Source: Clostridia bacterium (GTDB lineage: Bacteria; Bacillota; Clostridia; Oscillospirales; CAG-272). From it: a stretch of DNA of 8,408 nt. The stretch spans positions 1 to 8,408 of the forward strand of contig JAFTMP010000224.1 of assembly GCA_017452335.1 (NCBI GenBank), given 5' to 3'. Every line of letters begins with the position of its first letter. Position 1 is the first letter of the stretch. Below the pieces are notes generated by a model. The model did not search any database. It was given only the letters and a program-made list of their open reading frames with translations, and had not been told where the DNA came from. Made by a program: the position numbers and the translations under genes. This document shows positions 1 to 5,033 of this stretch, piece after piece.

Positions 1-13
1 ATAGAATACACAA

Positions 14-61
14 GCGCCCGAGAGAAGGCGCCAAGCAAGGAAAAACCTTGTACCGGCACCA
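14..61 (+). other. Two hairpins followed by a CCA-like end, upstream of tRNA-Met
   Basis: Two perfect 5-bp hairpins lie in tandem: GCGCC (14-18) with GGCGC (27-31), and CAAGG (36-40) with CCTTG (46-50). A tRNA-tail-like TACCGGC-A-CCA (51-61) follows. The order recalls the anticodon arm, T arm and acceptor end of a tRNA. However, the second loop is AAAAA and lacks the TTC of a T loop, and the 5' half would lie in only 13 bases at the window edge. No coding frame here is convincing. It may be leader or spacer RNA of the tRNA transcript, or the 3' end of an RNA gene I do not recognise. Confidence 0.25.
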
Positions 62-78
62 CCGCAAGGGAGTAATAT

Positions 79-155
79 GGCGTAATAGCTCAGCTGGCTA
101 GAGCAATCGGTTCATACCCGGTAGGTCGTGGGTTCAAGTCCAACTTCCGCTACCA
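79..155 (+). tRNA. tRNA-Met (anticodon CAT, elongator type)
   Basis: This is a 77-base cloverleaf with an encoded CCA (153-155). The acceptor arms are 79-85 and 145-151. The D arm is GCTC (88-91)/GAGC (101-104). The anticodon arm is 106-110/118-122, with loop TTCATAC holding CAT at 113-115. The T arm is 128-132/140-144, with loop TTCAAGT. The loop TTCATAC, rather than CTCATAA, and the absence of three G-C pairs in the anticodon stem favour elongator Met over initiator Met or Ile2. Two stem positions do not pair: T83 against C147 in the acceptor, and G130 against A142 in the T stem. A G at 83 and a C at 142 would restore both, so the gene may carry mutations or base-call errors. It lies four bases before tRNA-Glu, so the two are probably co-transcribed. 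Confidence 0.88.
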
Positions 156-159
156 TTTC

Positions 160-235
160 GGCCCGTTGGTCAAGAGGTTTAAGACACCGCCCTTTCACGG
201 CAGTAACATGGGTTCGATTCCCGTACGGGTCACCA
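160..235 (+). tRNA. tRNA-Glu (anticodon TTC)
   Basis: This is a 76-base cloverleaf with CCA at 233-235. The acceptor arms GGCCCGT (160-166) and ACGGGTC (225-231) pair fully, with one G-T. The D stem is GTC (169-171)/GAC (183-185). The anticodon stem is CCGCC (187-191)/GGCAG (199-203), with loop CTTTCAC and anticodon TTC at 194-196. The T arm is ATGGG/CCCGT around loop TTCGATT (213-219). One anticodon-stem pair is broken: C188 faces A202, where G would be expected. The gene follows tRNA-Met after a 4-base spacer and is closed by an intrinsic terminator a few bases later. Confidence 0.93.
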
Positions 236-237
236 AA

Positions 238-278
238 ACAAAAACACCGTTGCGTAAGTAGCGGTGTTTTTTGTTTTG
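238..278 (+). terminator. Intrinsic terminator of the tRNA transcript
   Basis: AACACCG (243-249) pairs with CGGTGTT (262-268) around a 12-base loop. A T-rich tract (TTTTTTGTTTT, 267-277) follows, and an A-rich tract before the stem can extend the pairing. It begins three bases after the CCA of tRNA-Glu, exactly where the end of the tRNA transcript is expected. Confidence 0.85.
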
Positions 279-280
279 AA

Positions 281-410
281 GAAGCATTACGAATCGAACC
301 CCGAGAAATTTGCGATAGCAAATTTACGCTCGGCAGTTCGCATGAAAAGAGAAAACAATTTAGAAAAGCAACGGCGAACTGCAAGGTTCTGATTCCCGTA
401 TGGTTTACCG
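281..410. repeat. Structured palindromic element, foldable as a three-way junction
   Basis: This is non-coding sequence with nested inverted repeats. The outer arms are TAC-GAATC-GAACC (288-300) and GGTTC-T-GATTC-CC-GTA (385-400). Inside lies hairpin A, CCGAG-AAATTTGC (301-313) with GCAAATTT-acg-CTCGG (318-333) around GATA. Next comes hairpin B, CAGTTCGC (334-341) with GCGAACTG (374-381). Together these give a closing stem and two branches with almost no unpaired bases at the junction. Both outer arms resemble tRNA T-arm sequence (GGTTCGATTC), the left one inverted. Open frames through here look like chance reading of tRNA-like DNA. It could be a dispersed fold-back element (MITE or REP type), an RNA gene, or a decayed tRNA region. 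No transposase is nearby. Confidence 0.5.
385..410 (+). pseudogene. Decayed copy of the tRNA-Glu 3' end
   Basis: Positions 385-410 match the T arm and acceptor tail of tRNA-Glu (211-235) at about 21 of 25 bases, plus one inserted T. GATTCCCGTA is identical in both, and the tail reads TTTACCG where the gene has GTCACCA. A further loose match (ACGGC) lies upstream at 371-375. As in the intact gene, a terminator hairpin follows directly. It may be a remnant of a tandem tRNA-Glu duplication or of an attachment-site duplication. It is not a working tRNA, because no matching 5' half is present. Confidence 0.45.
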
Positions 411-451
411 AAAAAAAAGGGTGCGGTTTGAATGAAACCGCACCTTTTTTT
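411..451. terminator. Bidirectional intrinsic terminator
   Basis: The 10-bp stem GGTGCGGTTT (420-429) pairs perfectly with AAACCGCACC (435-444) around GAATG. Eight A (411-418) precede it and seven T (445-451) follow it, so it has a U-tract on either strand. On the minus strand it lies 38 bases beyond the stop of the 114-residue gene, making it the likely end of the ABC operon. On the plus strand it closes the tRNA-like region. Confidence 0.85.
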
Positions 452-488
452 CATTGTTGTTCTTTTCAAGGCATTTACGCGTGCAGGC

Positions 489-833
489 TTACTCCTTTAG
501 CATCAACGCGGCAAGCGCTCTTCTTGCCAAACCGATCTCGGAAGAAAAGTGAGGCTTCTCTTCTTCATGAAAGAGCAAATGCGCCTTGATGGCAGGAATG
601 AATCGGGAATCACCCCACTTCTCGACAAAAAGCAGATAGTGACGCCCGTATACTCTGCATGGTTCTTGCGAAATGAGGGATAGAATATAATCCACCCCCT
701 GTGCCTGCTCTTCCTTCGTCAGCTTTCCAAAATCCTCAAGGGCACCATCCGCCCCTCTGCCCATGCTTTGCGAATAGCCCTGTCTTGAAAAGGCATATAG
801 AAAATAGGCAAGTCCTTCTCTATTTTCATTCAT
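489..833 (-). CDS. Conserved-context hypothetical protein, last gene of the ABC operon
   Basis: I do not recognise this 114-residue protein. It starts at ATG 833 behind a strong GGAGG with a 7-base gap, 13 bp after the permease stop, so it is almost certainly translated from the same mRNA. It has no signal peptide or membrane segment. It is rich in charged and aromatic residues and probably mostly helical, for example residues 40-56, 76-90 and 98-113. Possible landmarks are RVYGRHYLLFVEKWGD (60-75) and RRALAALMLKE at the end. Helical pairs of this kind occur in HEAT-like or scaffold proteins, but the resemblance is too weak to name a family. The context suggests an accessory to the ABC-2 transporter or its regulation. 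A terminator follows 38 bases downstream. Confidence 0.8.
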   Translation of the reverse strand: MNENREGLAYFLYAFSRQGYSQSMGRGADGALEDFGKLTKEEQAQGVDYILSLISQEPCRVYGRHYLLFVEKWGDSRFIPAIKAHLLFHEEEKPHFSSEIGLARRALAALMLKE

Positions 834-846
834 GCTCTGCCTCCGC

Positions 847-1494
847 TTATCTATAGCGCTTTTTATAAAGCGCCACCGAAAGATAATAAGAGCCTACATA
901 CAAAAGCGGAGCAAGAAACAGAGGGATCAACCACAAAACGGGCATCCCCACCGAAAGCATCCGGACGATCTCCGGTGAAAAGGAGACGTCGAAAAATGCA
1001 GACGCCACAAGACATCCGCCCACACTCAGCGCAAGGGTGGCATAGTAGGCAATGCGCCCCTTGGATACCCCAAAGCGAAACATGAAGGGCAGATTGAAGC
1101 CGCCAAACGCTGCACCGATGAGCAGCCCCAGACCTGCCATTGCCACAAGCTTTAAAACCTGCACCTCTCCCGCCATCGCCATTTTCACAGCACTGATTAT
1201 TAACAGGATCAGCGTCACGGCGATCTGCAACACACCGCCCACCAGATATTTGGAAAGCACCAGCTTTGCGGGGGTATAGGGAAAAATCCTTGCATATTCG
1301 TCCCATTTGTGCATCTCATCGTAGGAAAGCGGAGTTACGGGGATGATGGAAGCGTACATAAAGGGAAAAAAGACCATAAAAGACTGCTCGCCCATCGTTC
1401 CCCCTGCCATCACCAAAAAGAGAAGCAGACAAAAAAGCGGAATGCCGCAATGCTTTTTGAGCAGATAAAGCTCCTTTAAAAGAATACCCTTCAT
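847..1494 (-). CDS. ABC-2-type transporter permease subunit
   Basis: This 215-residue integral membrane protein is the channel half of an ABC transporter. About six hydrophobic segments can be seen, near residues 16-31, 39-55, 84-105, 115-134, 150-167 and 184-209. The stretch DEMHKWDEYARIFPYTPAKLVLSKYL (in two parts, 59-71 and 72-84) is the cytoplasmic-loop signature of small ABC-2 permeases of the ABC2_membrane_2 kind, and the length fits that group. The start ATG (1494) overlaps the ATPase stop in an ATGA, with GGAGG 8 bases upstream inside the ATPase gene. It works with the preceding ATPase, probably as a dimer in an exporter-type complex. The substrate is not evident. Homologous YtrA-regulated transporters are linked to cell-envelope antibiotic stress. 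Confidence 0.9.
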   Translation of the reverse strand: MKGILLKELYLLKKHCGIPLFCLLLFLVMAGGTMGEQSFMVFFPFMYASIIPVTPLSYDEMHKWDEYARIFPYTPAKLVLSKYLVGGVLQIAVTLILLIISAVKMAMAGEVQVLKLVAMAGLGLLIGAAFGGFNLPFMFRFGVSKGRIAYYATLALSVGGCLVASAFFDVSFSPEIVRMLSVGMPVLWLIPLFLAPLLYVGSYYLSVALYKKRYR

Positions 1495-2336
1495 TTCTTT
1501 GCCTCCTTGATCTTGAATAAAAACAGCTCCTCCATATTTAAGGGCGCGATCGCCACATCTTCCGAGAGCGCATCTCTTAAAAGGATCGCCTCGACACCAT
1601 ACGGTGTTTCTTTAAAGTGGCACACCGCCCTCTCGGGCAAAGCCTCCATCTGCGCCCTGCTACCCTGCCAGCATCCGTATTTTGCAAGGAGGGCATCCTT
1701 TTCTTCGCACAAAAGCAGTTTCCCATCATGTATAAAGGCAATATAGTCGCAGATTTTTTCAAGATCGCTGACAATGTGGGAGGAGATGAGCACCGAACGC
1801 TCCTCGTCTCTGGTAAACTCACCAAACAGTCCTACCACCTCGTCTCTGACCACCGGATCAAGTCCCGATGTCGCCTCGTCTAAAATCAACAGCTTCGCAT
1901 CATGAGAAAGTGCAACCGCAATACCCAGCTTCATTTTCATGCCCTTGGAATATTCCTTAAAGGTTTTCTTTTCGGGCAGACCAAAACGGGCAAGATACTC
2001 TTTATATGCACCATCGTCCCAGTTTTGGTAGGTATGCTTCATCACTTTTCCCACCTGCAGCGCGTTCATTCCCTGGGGAAAACCGATCTCGTCGGGTACA
2101 ATGCCGCAAAGCTCCTTGATCTTGGTGCTATCCCTGCGGCTATCCAGCCCCATCACGGAAATCTCTCCCTCGTCAAGGGCGATCAAGTCCAGGATCAGTT
2201 TGATGGTGGTGCTCTTTCCGGCACCGTTTTCGCCCACCAAGCCCATAATGCATCCTTTAGGCAAGGTCAAGTCCAGGGCGTCCAGGGTGAAATCCTTATA
2301 TTTTTTCGTTACTTTTTTAAGTTCCAGTGCGTTCAT
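1491..2336 (-). CDS. ABC transporter ATP-binding protein (YtrB/BcrA-like)
   Basis: This 281-residue cytoplasmic ATPase energises the adjacent permease. It has Walker A GENGAGKST (35-43), an ABC signature YSKGMKMKLGIA (129-140), Walker B LLILDEA (149-155), D-loop SGLD (157-160) and switch histidine H187 in SSHI. The Q-loop region reads VPDEIGF, with an acidic residue in place of Gln, a variant common in BcrA/YtrB-type ATPases. A C-terminal extension of about 70 residues follows the catalytic core, as in this subfamily. I place the start at ATG 2336, which overlaps the regulator stop in an ATGA and has AGGAGG upstream. An extension to 2414 would overlap the regulator gene by 82 bp and lacks family similarity. 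It is the second gene of the operon, translationally coupled on both sides. Confidence 0.95.
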   Translation of the reverse strand: MNALELKKVTKKYKDFTLDALDLTLPKGCIMGLVGENGAGKSTTIKLILDLIALDEGEISVMGLDSRRDSTKIKELCGIVPDEIGFPQGMNALQVGKVMKHTYQNWDDGAYKEYLARFGLPEKKTFKEYSKGMKMKLGIAVALSHDAKLLILDEATSGLDPVVRDEVVGLFGEFTRDEERSVLISSHIVSDLEKICDYIAFIHDGKLLLCEEKDALLAKYGCWQGSRAQMEALPERAVCHFKETPYGVEAILLRDALSEDVAIAPLNMEELFLFKIKEAKK

Positions 2337-2710
2337 TGCTCCTCCTGCGTTAAAAGCATCAGCATCTCGGCAAGCTCCGCCCGTTCTATCCCGCAGGCGT
2401 TGGCAATACGCCAAGCCTCTTCAAGATGCTCCTCTATCTTTTTTAACTGCTCTTCTCTATATAGTTCTGCATTTTTGGGTGCCACATAACAGCCCTTTGC
2501 CTGCACCGTATAAATATAGCCATCCTTTTCCAGCTCCTCATAGGCTCTCTTGGTGGTGATAAAGCTGATCTTTAGATCCTTTGCAAGCCCGCGGATGGAT
2601 GGCAGCTGCTCGTGCTCGCGTAGCTCCCCCAAAAGGATCTGCTCTTTGATCTGGGTGTAGATCTGGTCATAAATGGGTAAAATACTTTTGTTATCAATCA
2701 GTAGTCTCAT
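2333..2710 (-). CDS. GntR-family transcriptional regulator, YtrA subfamily
   Basis: This 125-residue DNA-binding repressor has an N-terminal winged helix of the GntR type. LPIYDQIYTQIKEQI opens the domain at residues 11-25. LPSIRGLAKDLKIS with TTKRAYEELEKDGYI (36-66) forms the helix-turn-helix. The wing is YTVQAKGCYV (67-76). The short, charged helical tail (80-125) is too small for an effector domain of the FadR or HutC kind and matches the short YtrA dimerisation tail. I start it at ATG 2710 because GGAGGG lies 7 bases upstream. An in-frame TTG at 2722 would put that ribosome site inside the gene. It heads the ABC operon and overlaps the ATPase by 4 bp. A palindrome over its own promoter indicates autorepression of the whole operon. 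Confidence 0.95.
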   Translation of the reverse strand: MRLLIDNKSILPIYDQIYTQIKEQILLGELREHEQLPSIRGLAKDLKISFITTKRAYEELEKDGYIYTVQAKGCYVAPKNAELYREEQLKKIEEHLEEAWRIANACGIERAELAEMLMLLTQEEQ

Positions 2711-2721
2711 TTTGCCCTCCA

Positions 2722-2755
2722 ACTGTATATATTCATTATATACAGTATATACAGT
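2722..2755. promoter_or_regulatory. Palindromic operator for the GntR/YtrA-type regulator
   Basis: ACTGTATATA (2722-2731) and TATATACAGT (2737-2746) form a perfect 10-bp inverted repeat around TTCAT. The right half is repeated directly after it (TATATACAGT, 2746-2755), giving a third half-site. The palindrome covers the -10 and the expected start site, and the extra half-site fills the spacer between -35 and -10. This is a normal place for a repressor to block RNA polymerase. The gene immediately downstream encodes a GntR-family protein, so autoregulation is the simplest reading. Binding itself is inferred. Confidence 0.8.
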
Positions 2756-2763
2756 TTTGTCAA
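2735..2763 (-). promoter_or_regulatory. Consensus sigma-A promoter of the GntR-ABC operon
   Basis: Read on the minus strand, TTGACA (2763-2758) and TATAAT (2740-2735) are separated by exactly 17 bases. Both hexamers match the consensus fully. The start of transcription should fall near 2728, leaving a leader of about 20 bases before ATG 2710. Such a strong promoter would need tight repression, which fits the operator lying on it. Confidence 0.9.
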
Positions 2764-2983
2764 GAGGCTTTGTATATTTTTTAAAAATTGTTCTTCAAAT
2801 CTATCTTTAAACAGTTTTGAACCAACTGCCACACATTTCGGACGTTCTTTTGGTAAAATATACCGAAGTTTGCTATAAAAGCATTGATTTTTGGAAAAAT
2901 CCATGTTATAGTAAAGATGACCGCAATCATTGAACCCAAAACTGATCGAACTAAAAAACGGTCGTAAGCCAAAGGAGTTTGCT
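2764..2983. other. AT-rich divergent intergenic region
   Basis: This stretch separates the GntR promoter from the esterase gene. It is AT-rich and I see no credible gene in it. ACAGTTTTG at 2811-2819 repeats the 9 bases at 2751-2759 exactly 60 bp away, which may be chance or a distant regulator contact. The esterase promoter lies in its right half. Confidence 0.5.
2884..2912 (+). promoter_or_regulatory. Probable promoter of the SGNH esterase gene
   Basis: TTGATT (2884-2889) and TATAGT (2907-2912) are 17 bases apart. Each has one or two changes from the sigma-A consensus. The expected start near 2919 gives a leader of about 65 bases before ATG 2984. No operator palindrome is visible over it. 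Confidence 0.6.
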
Positions 2984-3958
2984 ATGTTTTTTCATGTTTC
3001 CCGTCCCTCTGTGCGCACCGTTGGCAGATGGGCGCCTCTGCGCCACGGTATGGCAACCACTGCCCCCGGCTCTACCATTGAGCTTGCATTTACGGGACCC
3101 TTTGCCACTCTGTATTTTGATATTGAAAACCTGACCCTTCCCTATCCTCATTTGTGGATCGGTCTTGACGGCGGGGCACACTTTGAGGTGCCTGTGGAGC
3201 GGTATCTGCGGGTGCAGGCACCGACCGAGGGAGAACATTTTTTAAGAATCGTTTATAAGGGTGCCCGAGAGACTGCCAACCGCTGGCATCATCCTCTGCA
3301 GGGCTACGTGCTCTTTACCGGCTTTGAAGCGCAGGGGGAAGGGACCCTTCCTGCCGACAATAGAAAAACCATTGAGCTTGTGGGCGATTCCATCACAGAA
3401 GGAGTACTTATTGATCCTCAGTACGCGCCTAATATTGAAAACGATCAATATAACCGTCCTTACCAGGACGATTCCCTTGCCACATACGGAGCACTGCTTG
3501 CCAAGGAGCTGGATCTTGTGCCTCTCTTTTGCGGATATGGTGCTGTGGGCGTGACCAAAGGCGGATGCGGGGGCGTGCCCAGTGCACCGGAGCTTTATGA
3601 CTTTTGCTTTGAAGGTGCGCCCGTGGGTTATCCTCCTGCTGATTGTGTGCTGATCAATCACGGCACCAACGACCGCCACACCCCCCATCTTTTCAAAGAA
3701 AGCTACACCGCATTGCTTGATCGGGTCTTTGCCCGCAACCCGCAGGCGCAGGTGGTGGCACTGATCCCCTTTTGCGGTGCCTTTAAAGAGGAGCTTCAAG
3801 CACTCATCCCCGCCTACTGTGCGCAAAAAAAGAAAGCCATCCTGCTTATTGACACCACAGGCTGGCTTCCTCCCGACCCTCTTCATCCTTTAAGAGACGG
3901 TCATATTTTTGCATCTAAAAAAAGTGCGGAAATTATGCGCGCGCATCTTGATCTTTAA
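2984..3958 (+). CDS. SGNH/GDSL-family esterase with CE2-like N-terminal domain
   Basis: This 324-residue hydrolase probably removes acetyl or similar ester groups from carbohydrates. Residues 1 to about 125 are beta-rich and resemble the jelly-roll domain of carbohydrate esterase family 2. The rest is the SGNH catalytic domain: block I GDSIT (134-138, nucleophile S136), a glycine-rich block II near 183-198, block III HGTND (226-230, oxyanion N229) and block V DPLH (298-301, with D298 and H301). No signal peptide is seen, so it probably acts inside the cell on imported sugars. The start is ATG 2984, preceded by AAAGGAG with a 7-base gap; an upstream in-frame ATG at 2930 has no such site. Its 3' end overlaps the histidine kinase gene tail to tail by 26 bp, and no terminator is visible between them. 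The substrate is unknown. Confidence 0.9.
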   Translation: MFFHVSRPSVRTVGRWAPLRHGMATTAPGSTIELAFTGPFATLYFDIENLTLPYPHLWIGLDGGAHFEVPVERYLRVQAPTEGEHFLRIVYKGARETANRWHHPLQGYVLFTGFEAQGEGTLPADNRKTIELVGDSITEGVLIDPQYAPNIENDQYNRPYQDDSLATYGALLAKELDLVPLFCGYGAVGVTKGGCGGVPSAPELYDFCFEGAPVGYPPADCVLINHGTNDRHTPHLFKESYTALLDRVFARNPQAQVVALIPFCGAFKEELQALIPAYCAQKKKAILLIDTTGWLPPDPLHPLRDGHIFASKKSAEIMRAHLDL

Positions 3959-5033
3959 CATCAGAAAGCAGTTCCACCGATTCCACCAAATTGTTCATTT
4001 TAGCGGGCAGTGAGAAGATGAAGGTAGAGCCTTTGCCGACCTCGCTTTCCAGCGTGACCGTTGCATCAAGAAGCACCGCAATGCGCTTGACAAGAGAAAG
4101 CCCCAGACCGTTTCCCGCGGTTTTGTGGGAGCTGTCGCTTTGATAGAATTTGTCAAAAATACGCTCCGCCTCCTCGGGGGCAACACCGGGTCCCTCGTCG
4201 CTGATGCGTGCAACGATCCACTCCCCTTCTTGCTTCAGCTCAATCTTCAATTCCCCTCCCACGGGAGAGAATTTAATGGCGTTTGAGAGCAGATTAACCC
4301 AAACATGGGAAAGAATACTTTCATCGGTTTCGTAAAGGATCTCTTCCATATCCAGTTGAAGCTCCAACTGCTTTTCGCCCCACTGGCGCTCCAACAGCAA
4401 GAGGGTGTGTCTGATCTGCTCGTCAATATAAAATTCGCTCTGCTCGGTCACATACTGCTGGTTTTCCAGCTTTGTCAGTAACAGAATATTGTTGGAGAGT
4501 CTTGATAAGCGGTCGGATTCGGTAACGATAAAATCAATATACTCTCTCTTTTGCTCTTCGCTTAAGCTCTCATCCACCTGCAACTGCTTTGCAAAGCCCC
4601 GCACCGAAACGATGGGCGTTTTAAACTCGTGGGAAAAATTATTGATAAAGTCCTTGCGAAACAGCTCCGTTCCTTCAAGCTCTGTTGCCATACGGTTAAA
4701 GTTGGCATAGAGCGACGCATAATCGCCTTCTCCCGGAGGAACCGGCACGCGTGCGGAAAAATCGCCCTCTTCAATGCGGAGCATGGCATCATTAAGCCGT
4801 TTCATGGGCATAAGTATATACTTTACCACAATGGGCATGACCAAGCACGAAAGAATGAAGCTTGCCATCATACAAATTACCAAAAACACCAGCGGACTGC
4901 GTAACATCCAAGTCATGAGGGGCACGCGCAACAGCAGCAGTGTAAACACGATCAGTGCCACAAGCAAGCCGCTGAGCAGATGCAGTGCCAAAATAACCCC
5001 CGCGATCTTAAGCTGTAGGGCGCGGTACCTCAT
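3933..5033 (-). CDS. Sensor histidine kinase with HAMP domain and minimal sensory loop
   Basis: This 366-residue membrane kinase phosphorylates the response regulator encoded just upstream. It has two membrane helices (about 8-35 and 47-71) joined by only about a dozen residues (LRVPLMTWMLRS), then a HAMP linker (about 70-123). The dimerisation and phosphoacceptor motif is SHEFKTP, with H135. The ATP-binding domain shows the N box VNLLSNAIKFS (N247, N251), G1 DEGPG (279-283), F box FDKFY (293-297) and G2 GNGLGLSL (307-314). With almost nothing outside the membrane, it cannot bind a ligand in a periplasmic-type domain; membrane sensing or a partner protein is inferred. The start ATG 5033 overlaps the regulator stop in an ATGA without a strong ribosome site, so translation is probably coupled. 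Confidence 0.95.
   Translation of the reverse strand: MRYRALQLKIAGVILALHLLSGLLVALIVFTLLLLRVPLMTWMLRSPLVFLVICMMASFILSCLVMPIVVKYILMPMKRLNDAMLRIEEGDFSARVPVPPGEGDYASLYANFNRMATELEGTELFRKDFINNFSHEFKTPIVSVRGFAKQLQVDESLSEEQKREYIDFIVTESDRLSRLSNNILLLTKLENQQYVTEQSEFYIDEQIRHTLLLLERQWGEKQLELQLDMEEILYETDESILSHVWVNLLSNAIKFSPVGGELKIELKQEGEWIVARISDEGPGVAPEEAERIFDKFYQSDSSHKTAGNGLGLSLVKRIAVLLDATVTLESEVGKGSTFIFSLPAKMNNLVESVELLSDVKDQDARA

Noticed and set aside
1..75. Short open frame ending at TAA 73-75 just before tRNA-Met
   Set aside because: Only 24 codons are visible, there is no family similarity, and the region is dominated by hairpins. It cannot be told from non-coding sequence.
112..589. Long open frames on both strands across the tRNAs and the structured element
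   Set aside because: They read through two tRNAs and two terminators, have no ribosome sites, and give the tRNA-derived peptide pattern (GNRTHVTAVKGRC) seen in many false annotations.
2337..2414. N-terminal extension of the ABC ATPase by 26 residues
   Set aside because: It would overlap the regulator gene by 82 bp and lacks ATPase-family similarity. ATG 2336 has AGGAGG and a typical ATGA overlap.
1902..2489. 195-codon plus-strand frame antisense to the ATPase and regulator
   Set aside because: It lies opposite two well-supported genes with full motifs, and its translation has no family features.
2711..2722. TTG start for the GntR regulator, four codons upstream
   Set aside because: The GGAGGG that serves ATG 2710 would fall inside the coding sequence, and the added residues are not part of the GntR fold.
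2837..2872. Possible hairpin TTCGG...CCGAA in the divergent intergenic region
   Set aside because: Only five pairs around a loop of more than 20 bases, with no T-tract, so it is not distinguishable from chance.
2930..2983. Upstream ATG start for the SGNH esterase
   Set aside because: There is no ribosome site before it, while ATG 2984 has AAAGGAG at ideal distance. The extra 18 residues do not form a signal peptide.
3242..3886. 214-codon minus-strand frame inside the esterase gene
   Set aside because: It is antisense to the catalytic domain, with no ribosome site and a composition typical of a shadow frame.
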